The notes below the pieces were generated by a model that had not been told where the DNA came from, ran no database searches, and was given only the letters and a program-made list of their open reading frames with translations. The translations under genes and the position numbers were made by a program. Shown in pieces: positions 1 to 13,892 of a DNA stretch of 64,000 nucleotides (the first letter of the stretch is position 1; each line of letters opens with the position of its first letter). The DNA comes from Syncephalis fuscata (taxonomy: Eukaryota > Zoopagomycota > Zoopagomycetes > Zoopagales > Piptocephalidaceae): positions 434,001-498,000 of the forward strand of contig JAHLTZ010000001.1 in assembly GCA_025786725.1 (NCBI GenBank), in the 5' to 3' direction.

Positions 1-3000
1 GCCATTCTACGTAATACACGCTGGATCTACGGTGTTGTTGTATTTACTGGGCACGAGACAAAACTGATGCGTAATGCCAGGTAATTGCTACATATTAATT
101 GCACAAATTACCTATTACTAATCATCATTATTGCTATAAACAGTGCCACTCCAATCAAACGTACTAGTGTTGAAAAGATGACCAATGTTCAAATTCTCTT
201 TTTGTTTGGTTTGTTGATCGTACTAAGTGTTGCCTGTGCATTAGGTACATTTATCACGGATTTAAAATACTCTAATACAATGTCCTATGTTCCGCGTGAA
301 AGTTCTGTTAAGGATTTTTTTTATAATATCCTTACTTCCTTATTCTATTTAACAATCTTATTCCATCAGGTAAGATGGCAAAAGCGATTTAATTATCATT
401 TACCTGTTATACTAATACAAATATGACAATAGTTTGATTGTAACGATGGAAATGGTCAAGTTTATCAATCAACGCTTATTAACTCGGATCTTGACATGTA
501 CTATGAACCAACTGATACGCCCGCATTGGCTCGTACGAGTAGTTTGGTCGAAGAACTTGGACAGATCGAGTATATCTTTTCGGATAAAACTGGCACTTTA
601 ACCTGTAATATGATGGAGTTTCGACAGAGTAGTATCGCTGGTCTTATGTATTCAGACGCTGTGGATCCATCACAACGAGCCAAAGTGATTGATGGTGAAG
701 TGGTCGGTCTACATGACTTTGATCAACTACGTGAACATACTAAAACGCACGAAAATCGCAATACTATGGTTGAATTTCTTACCTTACTTTCTGCTTGTCA
801 TACGGTTATTCCTGAGGTTAATAATGGTGGTAAGTATATATATATATATATATATAAGTTAATGATAATGAACTGTTTATTAATAATTACAATGATTAGT
901 CATTACATATCAAGCATCGTCGCCAGATGAGGCTGCTCTTGTAGCAGGTGCACAACAACTTGGCTACGTATTTACCGTCCGTCGTCCAAAGTCGATCACT
1001 ATCGAGATTAATGGAGAGCCATCCGAATTTGAAATCCTAAACATTTGTGAATTCAACAGTACACGAAAGAGGATGTCAGCCGTTGTTCGTGGACCCGATG
1101 GCCGTATTAAACTCTATACCAAAGGTGCAGATACAGTCATTTTAGAACGACTTGCTCCAAACAATCCATTCGTTGAACCAACGCTTGAACATCTTGAGGT
1201 AAGTGTAGTACAGTTTAATCGTTCAATTAATACGGTAATTATTAACAAATGGCCATCTACTATTAGGAATATGCCACTGAAGGTCTGCGCACACTTTGTC
1301 TGGCTATGCGTGAAATCCCCGAAGAAGAATATCGCCAATGGTCTGTCATCTATGACAAGGCAGCTACTACACTTGTGAACCGTAGTGATGAGCTTGACAA
1401 AGCAGCCGAATTGATTGAAAAGGATTTGTTTTTACTTGGTGCCACAGCCATTGAAGACAAGCTGCAAGATGGCGTACCTGAAACCATCTACACTTTGGCA
1501 CAAGCTGGTATTAAGATCTGGGTCTTGACAGGTGATCGTCAGGAAACAGCGATTAATATTGGCTATAGCTGTAAATTAATTCAAGAAGATATGTCATTGA
1601 TCATTTGTAATGAAGAGACCCATTGGGAAACAAAAGAGTTCCTTGAAAAGAAACTAAATGCCATTCGCTCTGCACGTAGTGGATTTGAGAATGAACCATT
1701 GGCTTTGGTTATCGATGGCCATTCGCTTAAGTTTGCGCTAGAGAAAGACATTGAGCTTACACTACTTGAGTTGGCTTGTATGTGCAAGGCCGTCATCTGT
1801 TGTCGTGTATCGCCATTGCAAAAGGCATTAGTGGTTAAGCTTGTTAAAAAGCACAAAAAGGCCATTCTTCTAGCCATTGGTGATGGTGCTAACGATGTTA
1901 GTATGATCCAGGCGGCTCATGTAGGTGTTGGCATCAACGGTTTAGAAGGTATGCAAGCAGCACGTAGTTCCGACTTTGCCATTTCTCAATTCCGCTTTTT
2001 GCGCAAACTTCTTCTTGTTCACGGTGCTTGGAGCTACCAACGTTTAAGCAAACTTATTCTATACTCGTTTTACAAAAATATCTGTTTGTATATGACACAG
2101 TTTTGGGTAAGTATTCGTTTATACACTGCTACTAATAACTAATTAAATACACTCTAGTTTGCCTTCTACAACGGCTTCTCTGGTCAAATTATCTACGAAT
2201 CATGGACTATTAGTGCCTATAATGTCATCTTTACCGTTTTACCACCATTGGCCATTGGTATCTTTGACCAGTATCTAGGTGCACGTATGCTTGATCGTTA
2301 TCCAGAATTATACCAACTAGGACAAAAGAAAGAGTTTGTAAGCACAATACTTTGTTTGTATTTAGTAATAACACTAACAATGCCATTGCTACTATTTAGT
2401 TCAATGTACGCAACTTTTGGGGCTGGACAGCCAATGCCTTTTACCATTCATTGGTAAGATAGTTTGCAACTACTTTGATCCAGTATTAACTTATAATATG
2501 TTATTAGGTTCTTTTCTTTGCAGCAGTGCTTATTTTCAGTCAAGATCTTATCTTACCTAATGGCACTACTGGAGGCCATTGGGCATTCGGTACCACACTT
2601 TACACTGCCGTGCTTGGCACAGTACTATTAAAGGCTGCTCTTATTAATGAGTAAGTTATAGTAGACATCATCTAATACGGCCATCATCTAACCTAATAAT
2701 TACAGCCTATGGACAAAGTTCTCATGGGTCTCTATTCCTGGTTCATTTATTGTTTGGATTCTATTATTTGCACTATACGCATCTGTAACATCCTATACAT
2801 CCAACTTTGCACTCGAATATAAGGGTCTTCTACCGGTACTTTATGGAAGCGGTGTATTTTGGTTTACCATTATTGTACTGCCCATTTTTGCATTCTACGT
2901 GATTATGCATGGAAATAGTAAGTATTAAATATATATATAATATATATATATATTATAAATACTAATCATTTCACCTATTTAGCATTAAACGTATGTACTT

Positions 3001-3211
3001 CCCTCGTACCTATCACTACATTCAAGAGATCCAAAAGTTCAACATTCCCGACTACCGACCACGTATGGAACGTTTCCGCAAGGCTGTTCACAAGGTCCGT
3101 CTTATCCAACGTCTCAAGCGCAATCGCGGTTTTGCCTTTTCACAAAGCGAAGCTGGTCAAGCACATCTTATCCGTGCCTACGACACAACGATGGAGAAGC
3201 CACGCGGTTAA
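1..3211 (+). CDS. drs2: P4-type phospholipid flippase, Drs2-like (5' truncated)
   Basis: C-terminal part of a type-4 P-type ATPase that moves aminophospholipids to the cytosolic leaflet of Golgi/endosomal membranes. The 5' end lies outside the window. Visible: the LRNT..GVVVFTGHETK actuator segment (1-80), the phosphorylation motif DKTGTLT (~583-603), the TGD and GDGAND hinge motifs (~1528, ~1880), the C-terminal membrane helices, and a tail with GFAFSQ (~3127-3144), the autoinhibitory motif of Drs2/ATP8A proteins. Exons read about 1-80, 144-369, 433-829, 900-1198, 1267-2106, 2158-2337, 2400-2453, ~2509-2650, 2706-2917, 2983-3211. Two places do not read in phase: around 370-480, where conserved TM4 sequence lies in another frame, and at the 2917/2983 junction, where one missing G would restore it. 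Class assignment to Drs2 rests on the DLDMYYE, SSLVEELGQIEYIFSDKTGTLT context and the tail motif. Confidence 0.9.
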
Positions 3212-3578
3212 TGAAGAAGAGAGATTTCTATTCATTTGTTGTTATTTCATCTAATGACTCTTATTCTCGTTTCATATTGTCTATGTCCACATCATCATCA
3301 TCATCACTCTATCACTTTACAAATATATATCTCTATGTGTGCGTACATTCATGTCTATCTATATGTGTGTGTACTTTTCTATTCATTATTTTATTATGGT
3401 AATGATAGTCATTAGCGTATATTAATAATCATATAGACGTGTTTAATTTGCTATCATTATTACTATAACCATATTTAAGAACTTTAATAACAAGACTCTA
3501 CTACAAAGGTAATAACAACAACGCTAATAATCTACATTTACATTTATATCTTCATTGGACAATTAATTTATTCCAATG
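3212..3578. other. Convergent 3' intergenic region
   Basis: AT-rich spacer between the convergent flippase and coronin genes, about 370 bp. It should hold both 3' UTRs and poly(A) signals. It contains CAT/TCA microsatellite sequence near 3290-3306 and no coding signal that I can support. Confidence 0.6.
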
Positions 3579-6446
<2,868 letters not shown>

Positions 6447-8078
6447 TTATTCAGATTGTCCGTCTGGTTTATCCTCATTCTCAGCATCATCTTCTTCACC
6501 TTCTTCACCTTCATCGTCATCGTCATCGCCATCGCCATCGCCATCTTCAATCGATAACATGCCTGTCGCATTACATAATTGCAAAATACGTTCCGCTTCT
6601 TCTTCTTCAAGTGTTTTTAATACGGTATTAACTCGTTCTAAATCACCAGACAATAATGCATGCTGGAAGGGTGCAGGGAATGACTGGAATGCCGTAACAC
6701 GGGCTAGGTCAGATTCTGTCGCTGTTTCCGGTACAGCAATATCAATGGGCTCATTGGGATCACGTTCATCAAGTATTTGTTGTCGTTTTGCGTCACGTTC
6801 CTCTTGCTCCTTTCGCAACACAATGCAGCGCTCTTTAATATGTGCATGTGTTTTAACAACATCATCTTCAAACACTTCAATAGCCCGTCGATCTGGTCCC
6901 AATAATCTAAATAAGCAATTATAGATGTAAACGATAAGTATTACCGATGATATAGCCACGTGAGTCTATTATTGTGTATTACCGTTGAAAGAACTTTTCA
7001 AAGTAACGACCATCGCCTAATTCCGAACAATACTGCAGTATCTTTGCTTGTCGAATATATTGTTCAACTTTTTCCGGCTTATCGGCCAATTGAAGCGTAA
7101 ATGCTTCAGATAAAATTTCATCGGATATTTCAGCCGATGATAACCAAGGATTAGCACGCATAAAAGCATAGCTTTTCTCAAACCCTTTAATTTCTGCAAA
7201 TTCTCGTGCTTCTTTTGTCTTAATATACTGCTCATCACCTTCCTCTTCCTCTTCTTCCTCTTCCTCTTTTTCTTCTTTTCTTCTTTTGCTTTTTCTTTCT
7301 TGTTCTTGGTTTTATCTCCTTTACTTGTCTCTGCTGTCTTTTCCTATAATTCAATTATTAATATATTTCTATATAATAAATGTATATTTACTTTGTTAAC
7401 CGTATCGTAGCCTGGATTCAATACCTCCACCGTGGATTCTTTAGCTTGATTGCTTTTTTTAATAATCTATTATTTTTGTTAATAAATCAATCAAATAAAT
7501 TGACACTATCCTACAGTTTTGTTAAATCCATCATGGCAAAGATTATCCATAGTCAATTTGCTTGCTTCTTCCTTTTCTAACTCTTCCAGCTCTTTCTTTA
7601 CTTCACTAGAACGTTGGTTCAGTTTGTCTTTATGTACTCGCAGTTCGTTTAATAGTCGTGTTTTTATCAACACATCGCTTTTATCTCCAAAAACCTCTTT
7701 GGATACTTGAAGTTGCATCAAAAGTGCAGCAATCATATCGTCATATGGTGGACTATTGTCTTGTCGTTCAGCATTTGGTGCCTTTCCTTGTTCGCGATAC
7801 ATCTCTATCCATGCATTCATATCGTCTGCCTTGGTAACCGACGTTTCCTCACGTTGTACTTTTTCTACAACCTGTCCCAATCGTTTTAACAAAGCTGCAT
7901 TCATTGTAGATTCTGCCTTGAGTGCTTCAATCTTATCTCGTCGTTCCTGTCGCTTCTGATGAATGTCCTCTTGTCGCCAGCGAATAAACGACGCCTTGTC
8001 TACATTAGGATGACATTCAAAATCCTCGTCATCGCTCAGCTCCAACTTGTCCCACTTTGAATAATCCAAGCGGCTCAT
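6447..8078 (-). CDS. cdc37: Hsp90 co-chaperone Cdc37
   Basis: Cdc37 recruits protein kinases to Hsp90. The start at 8078 is chosen because it gives MSRLDYSKWDKLELSDDEDFECHPNVDK, the family's hallmark N terminus with the CK2-type Ser in LSDDE; an in-frame upstream ATG gives unrelated residues. The next exon block (6979-~7160) holds the Hsp90-binding region (MRANPWLSSAEISDEIL, GDGRYFEKFFQR). The last exon (6447-~6909) is LLGPDRRAIEVFEDDVVKTHAHIKERC and ends in an Asp/Glu-rich tail. Introns lie near 6910-6978, ~7320-7385 and ~7440-7528. In the Lys/Glu-rich linker at about 7240-7320 (an AAG/GAG microsatellite) the frame switches from Lys-rich to Glu-rich, which needs one missing base; this is probably a sequence error. 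Confidence 0.92.
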
Positions 8079-9688
8079 AATGATAACACTTGAAAGGCTG
8101 TAGTAATTCAAGAATTACGAAAATAATAATAATAACAATAAAAGAAGAAACTTCGTCTCTCAACGTAGAACATCATGGATTATTATCGTCAATCACGTGA
8201 TACCAAGTACGTCATGTGTTTAGTTTACTGGTTTTAATCTTGTTAAAAGCTGACTAATATTCTAGTGGTCTACATTTTCTTAGTAATGTTAAAACGCGAA
8301 TGCTGTAGATTAATTGTACTTTTGGAACTTAGCTTAAATTAGTTGCATACCATGTTCTCTAGGTCCTGCCCTCTACAGACAGAACGGCTTTACGCTTCAT
8401 AGCGCTAATATGTAGTAGTAGTCACAATATTTGTGAAACTTGTACTTATAGCGTATACGTAAAAATAGAAAATAAAACGTACACCTTTGTTCAGATATAA
8501 TAGATCATAATATTTATGCTATAAAATATGCCATCTGATATATGATCAGTATTCGTTACACTGCGTTCCTTCTATCCAATTTCCTTTGTTATTCTTTATT
8601 GCTGCATTCATATTCCATTTACTGTTTATTTGTGTTCCATTTATGACAACATTTTTGTCCCATTTATTACTACATCTTTATTTTCTATTTCACAGCAACT
8701 TGTTGCAATGAACAATCTAAAACAGTGCTTCTTCTGTCTAACTATGTAAAAATAGCTTTTACTATATCTCTTGTATTAATGAATATTAATTTCGTCAAAA
8801 ATATTAATTAAATTGCTATTTTTTACTTTCCTTTTACCATTGTTGCTTGTTTATTTGCCTATTTCCTTGTATCTTCTTTAGTTACTTGGAGTTATTGTAC
8901 TTTGAATTTTACATTTTTATTTATCCATTTCACCCCTCAACACTTTTAGATACAATTAAACATTTACTCATCACTATTCTATGTATAACATTACATCCAA
9001 CATTAACTAATTCATGTGTAATTATCAATACAATAATGTAATGTAATTAGTTATTTTTATTATTGTTTTAATATATACATTGTCATTATGATATTAATTG
9101 TTCAAATGTCATTTATTTAGTCAGATTGGCTATAAAGGAAGTGGCTGTTTAATAAACGACATTTGTATTAATTATATTGATTTGAGCTTACATTGCAAAT
9201 ATGCCTAAAATGCAACAGTAGAATATTAGAAAATAGAAGAGGCCATTCAGATACAATAATTTATGTTGTACATAGATGCAATAACAACAAATGCGGAATG
9301 ACATGAAATCACAATCATGTGGCTTTTATTAATATTCAATCAATCTTTCTACACATGGCCAACAATAATAATGATCGACCTCAAATGTTTCAAAGAAATC
9401 AAATAGTATGTTAAATTGTTTATTTAAATTAATTTATTAACAATATTTTAATAGAAAGTAATATAACTATGTTGTGCATAACAGTGCGACTTCAATTGGA
9501 ACAAATTTTACTTTAAGGACTTAAAATGTAAGAGTTGGTACAATTCAGCCAGCTATTTTGTATACTTAGTTAAGTATTATTTATTATTTATTTTTAGTAA
9601 TAGCATAGATGCTACAAATGTTTAGCATCAGATCACGTCATTAATGATTACATTTATACCTAATGCGTTGAATATAATTTGTTCCAAT
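8079..9688. other. Gene-poor AT-rich region
   Basis: About 1.6 kb with no supportable gene. A 20-codon open stretch starts at 8174 (MDYYRQSRDTK, then stop at ~8237) with a weak donor-like GTACGT; it could be a first exon of a divergent gene, but no continuation was found. The rest is low-complexity AT-rich sequence. Confidence 0.4.
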
Positions 9689-10228
9689 TTTAATTTTAAA
9701 AATGCAACTTAGATGACCAAAAACATCTTATTCTAAAGCTATTTTATAATGCTAGCTTTTAATGCTTATTAGCATTTACCTTAACGCTCAAAATACAATG
9801 CGTTGCTTTGTTGTATTGATTTAATAATAAACTTATTCCTTATTGATCAGCAATTAGCACAGTTTAATTATAATAAACTGAATAGCTTATGCCACACTAA
9901 CTAGAAATAACCCGTTTTGATATTCAATAAAGGTATCATTTGTAATAGATATAGCTAATAGCAGAACTTGAACGCTTTGTGATATTTCATTATCAGTATA
10001 TTGTAGCAGTTTGTGTAATTTTTCATATGCCCAAATTAGCAGATATTCATTAGCTACATTTTGTACTAATTGTTTGTTATCAGCCATCGATGCTAATATC
10101 CAATATATATATATATTACTCTTGTGACCGACTACATATTATGTTAACAGATTTGTCTAGTTGCATTGCATATTTCTTAGTTACACTATAACAAGACTCT
10201 GTCGATAATATCAGGATAGTAACAACAC
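9689..10228. repeat. 540-bp direct repeat, copy 1 (left flank of subtilase locus)
   Basis: Aligns with 13353-13892 over about 540 bp with only a handful of substitutions and one extra A in copy 2. Both copies have the same orientation with start points 3,664 bp apart. The repeat begins TTTAATTTTAAAAATGCAAC and ends near GTCGATAATATCA. It has no TG...CA ends and no obvious target duplication, so an LTR is not supported. It includes a small open frame on the minus strand. Confidence 0.9.
9887..10087 (-). CDS. 66-codon open frame inside the direct repeat (unknown)
   Basis: Encodes MADNKQLVQNVANEYLLIWA at the N terminus and ends ENQ-free in FLVSVA. I do not recognise it. The identical protein is encoded by the second repeat copy at 13552-13752, even though the surrounding repeat has several substitutions; that could be chance or recent duplication. 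The protein is acidic-neutral, has no signal peptide and could be the last exon of a longer gene. Expression is unproven. Confidence 0.35.
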   Translation of the reverse strand: MADNKQLVQNVANEYLLIWAYEKLHKLLQYTDNEISQSVQVLLLAISITNDTFIEYQNGLFLVSVA

Positions 10229-10435
10229 TTGACTTATTTAACATCAAATAATAAACAAAACTGCTTTTATTTAATCAATATCAAATTGTTGCTCTAATTG
10301 TTTTATTAGTAATTTCAATATATGAGCGTAAAAAGCATTATACGCCAGTATGGATGCAGTACTTGTATTAACATTAATTGGAATATAGCTAGAAAGAATC
10401 TATGGTTGCTTTTATTTAATATCAAACAACGAGCA

Positions 10436-12425
10436 TTATTGTGCTGGATTTATAATTCCAAAATATGGAATACGCACAGCATCATACGACAGTAAGGGTG
10501 TAATGCTTATATCAATATCGACTGTAATATAACCGGAGAAAATTAAAGTTTGGTGATTACGCAATGCTTCTGGTGCTATGATTTTAACAGTTATTTCTTT
10601 TATCTCTTTGTAGCCCAATTCAAATCTTGTCTCGGAAAATAAAATCTTTGCATTTGAAAATGCACGTTGAAACATTTTTGGCTCATCTTTTTGATTGGGA
10701 TGTAAGCGACTAACAGAAGCAACCGGTGTTTGTCCCATTATATATTTGCGTCGTTTATGACTGATATTTTTAATACGGATCGTTCTAGTGAGGTGGCCAT
10801 CGGCATTTCTGACCCAAAATCTATCATTACCAAGACTAATTGATGATGGTATAACAACCAGCTTATCGGTAACAATACGGAAGGCATCGAGTAAACCGGC
10901 GCCTTGGTTAACCACTGATTCAGCCTCTAGACGTGCAGTGTTTAGCACTGGCGCAGCAGTATTGTGAAATCTAGCTTTTAATATAGCAATATTTACTCTT
11001 TTTTTGTCACTAGTATGACAAGAAGAGCAGCAGTACCTGCAGCATAGGCAGCTGCAAGTGATGGTCCATTGGCCAGTTCATAGAAGCCTTTCCTTACTGG
11101 TATAGTCGTAAATAACATGGTGCTTGGCGCTGAAACATCCGGATAGGATAAAGTATTTGACGAAAAGTCTTGTACTGAATTTTTATCTACATGCATCATT
11201 TCAGGCATATCCAATTGCCCTACTTTTCCTTTAAAATTCATTTGTATTGTTTGGGTTATTTCTAAATGCTCCGATATTTGATCAAAATAATATGGCCAAA
11301 CATAAAATAGAGGAAGCTCACAAACAGTTGTTCCTGATAGCTGCTCCTTTAATTCCGTAATAACGCCTTTGGCACCATGTTTGTTTGCTTCAGCCAGTAA
11401 TTGACTAGAAGAACAGCTGTTAAGCTTTATAAAAGCAACCTTTCCTTCGACATCTCCAATAAGTTGACATTTGCCATCATTGATAGTCTACCAATAGCAG
11501 GAGCAGCGTTTACCAAATCCAATTTATGATTTATATTACGGCAATTGGTTTTATAAGGAATTGGCACGTCATAGATGCTTTTTAGTGAAAACCAGTAAGT
11601 CATATCGAATGGCATGACAATACCACCAACTAGCAACACATAGGGTCGAATCAGCAAAGAAATGTCCATCATATTTTTGTACTGATTGCCACTAGCAACT
11701 GGCATTACAATTGCTACACCAAGGTTAGTCATTTCTTCAACTATTGTTACTATGTCATTCATAGCTGGGCCGGCTCTAGCATAGGTTGGCATAATAATAA
11801 TGTCCATTTCGTCATCCTTTGCTTTTTTGAGTGCACGGTAGATAATAGATGTAGTAGTAGCACCAACACATCCAAATACACGGTATGCACCCAACGTTGC
11901 ATCAGGTGCAACACCGTAGAATGGGTCCTGTTTACCGGCAATAATACCGGCAAGTCGAGTACCTTGACCATTGCAAGTATCAATGGGATCATCGCTTGGT
12001 ATCGGATTATTAAAGCCAGTAAAGTCGTTACCAACAAAGTTATAACCAAATGCAACTTTATGGCCAGGACCAAAGTGGCCACCAAGAGCAGGATGCGTAT
12101 AATCGACACCACTATCTATAATGCCTATTTTAATACCAGCCCCAAAGTTGTTTGAAGCATGAAGTTTAGATACTTTGGTCGCTTTATGTGGGCTAGGCGG
12201 CTTTAATAGGCGGTTTACACCATAAGCATGCACATATGGCTTTGTTTTATCGGGTATGGCAATAATAGTCTGTTCTTGCACATCACTATTTACTGCCATA
12301 TAGCCTTGATTTGGAATACTTGAAACTATTGGAGAACTACCCAGCGAGTGCTGGTTGATAGACTGAACTACCATGTAGTCGGACAAAAGTAAAAATAAAG
12401 CACCAAGTGCTGATGCTAGCTTCAT
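10436..12425 (-). pseudogene. Secreted subtilisin-like (S8) protein lacking the catalytic His; frame broken twice
   Basis: Starts MKLASALGALFLLLSDY, a signal peptide, at 12425 (an ATG ten codons upstream gives no hydrophobic leader of its own). The S8 domain is clear: Asp motif GIIDSGVDYTHPALGGHFGPG, then where subtilases have HGTHVAG this reads QGTRLAG, so the catalytic His is Gln. The oxyanion Asn is kept (ASGN) and the Ser motif reads GPSLAAAYAAG instead of GTSMA.P, so Ser remains. A PA-like insert (GDVEGKVAFIKLNSC) lies near 11,460. The C-terminal part (10436-10948) is a fibronectin-III-like Fn3_5 region. The frame shifts near 11,488 and in a 7-T run at 10,999-11,005. The usual I9 propeptide is not recognisable. 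Either a dead gene or a secreted pseudoprotease with assembly indels. Confidence 0.8.
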
Positions 12426-13352
12426 ATCTATAATTCTAATTATGAAGAGCAAGTTTAAAAATCAAGGCAGCAAGACAGCCGTCTATAGTTTTCTAGTATG
12501 GGACGTGTATAAGCGTATAAAATTTGTAAAGTGAAATAAAAATTAAATCTTTTGAATTATTCGATGCATCTTATTTAAATATACAATATATGGACTCCGT
12601 CAGCAACTATGTAGAAAAAATAATTTCAAATTTTTATTTTAAGATTTAAAATGCTATAAAAAGATCAACAAATTGAATCGGGTACTAAACACATGGGCTA
12701 ATCTCGATTAAACCTAAATTGCACATTATTACGACCATTTCAGTATGATTTGGTGAAGATGAGATTTTTTCTTCGCATCTGTTGTATATTCTTTCTACGA
12801 CCATGATGTCATCATCTCTACGTCTTCTCGTAGTGTGTTTTCTCAGTAACATTGCTGCATGCCATGTATCTTTATAGCTGCTTGATAATTTGCATTAAGA
12901 GGTATAGTACTTACATTTTTTATTGCTGTAACTTGGTTGTGGTATGTCTGAGTTACAGCTCCATTTTCATGTTTTCTCTTTAAATCCACAAACTTGGCTA
13001 TATTTGAGATCGCTAAAAGGGTGATCGCGTTTCACTTTGTGTTTGATCCCAAAAAAGTTAAACATATTTTGTTATCGTATTGTCATACATGATACCACTG
13101 GATTGCTTAGCATCTGCAGATTCTTTGCACTATTTCTTGTTTAGCAATAAAGTTTTATTATAAAAAGCCAGCTTATACTTAATTGATGGGTGCTAATTGG
13201 AAGGATTGATAAAAGATAATGAGCACGTATACACTTGATTTAACTAAGATTAAATAATTACTATGATTACAATTGGCTAATACATTGAATAGTTAACAGA
13301 GCTATTTTTATTTAAATAGCATTAAATAATGAACATGATTGCACAGTTAAAG
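12426..13352. other. AT-rich spacer between subtilase relic and repeat copy 2
   Basis: About 930 bp, AT-rich, with no coding or RNA signal that I can support. The part near 12426 is the likely promoter of the subtilase relic. Confidence 0.5.
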
Positions 13353-13892
13353 TTTAATTTTAAAAATGCAACTTAGATGACCAAAAAACATCTTATTCTA
13401 AAGCTATTTTATAATGCTAGCTTTTAATGCTTAGTAGCATTTACCTTAACGCTCAAAATACAATGCGTTGCTTTGTTGTATTGATTTAATAATAAACTTA
13501 TTCCTTATTGATCAGCAATTAGCACAGTTTAATTATAATAAACTGAATAGCTTATGCCACACTAACTAGAAATAACCCGTTTTGATATTCAATAAAGGTA
13601 TCATTTGTAATAGATATAGCTAATAGCAGAACTTGAACGCTTTGTGATATTTCATTATCAGTATATTGTAGCAGTTTGTGTAATTTTTCATATGCCCAAA
13701 TTAGCAGATATTCATTAGCTACATTTTGTACTAATTGTTTGTTATCAGCCATCGATGCTAATATCCAATATATATATATATTACTCTTGTGACCGACTAC
13801 ATATTATGTTAACAGATTTGTCTAGCTGTATTGCATATTTCTTAGTTACACTGTAACAAGGCTCTGTCGATAATATCATGACAGCAGCAACA
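13353..13892. repeat. 540-bp direct repeat, copy 2 (right flank of subtilase locus)
   Basis: Second copy of the repeat at 9689-10228, same orientation. Differences include one extra A in the run near 13,383, GCTTAG for GCTTAT, and a few changes near 13,826-13,880. Downstream of GTCGATAATATCA the two copies diverge abruptly. Confidence 0.9.
13552..13752 (-). CDS. 66-codon open frame, duplicate of 9887-10087 (unknown)
   Basis: Same 66-residue product as the copy at 9887-10087. No recognised family. It is duplicated as part of the repeat rather than independently. Confidence 0.35.
   Translation of the reverse strand: MADNKQLVQNVANEYLLIWAYEKLHKLLQYTDNEISQSVQVLLLAISITNDTFIEYQNGLFLVSVA

Noticed and set aside
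8174-8237. Twenty-codon open frame after the CDC37 start
   Set aside because: Short, no recognisable continuation or good donor site; kept only as a note in the spacer entry.
9689-13892. LTR retrotransposon with the 540-bp repeats as LTRs
   Set aside because: No TG...CA termini, no primer-binding site or polypurine tract, no target duplication, and the interior carries a subtilase relic rather than gag-pol.
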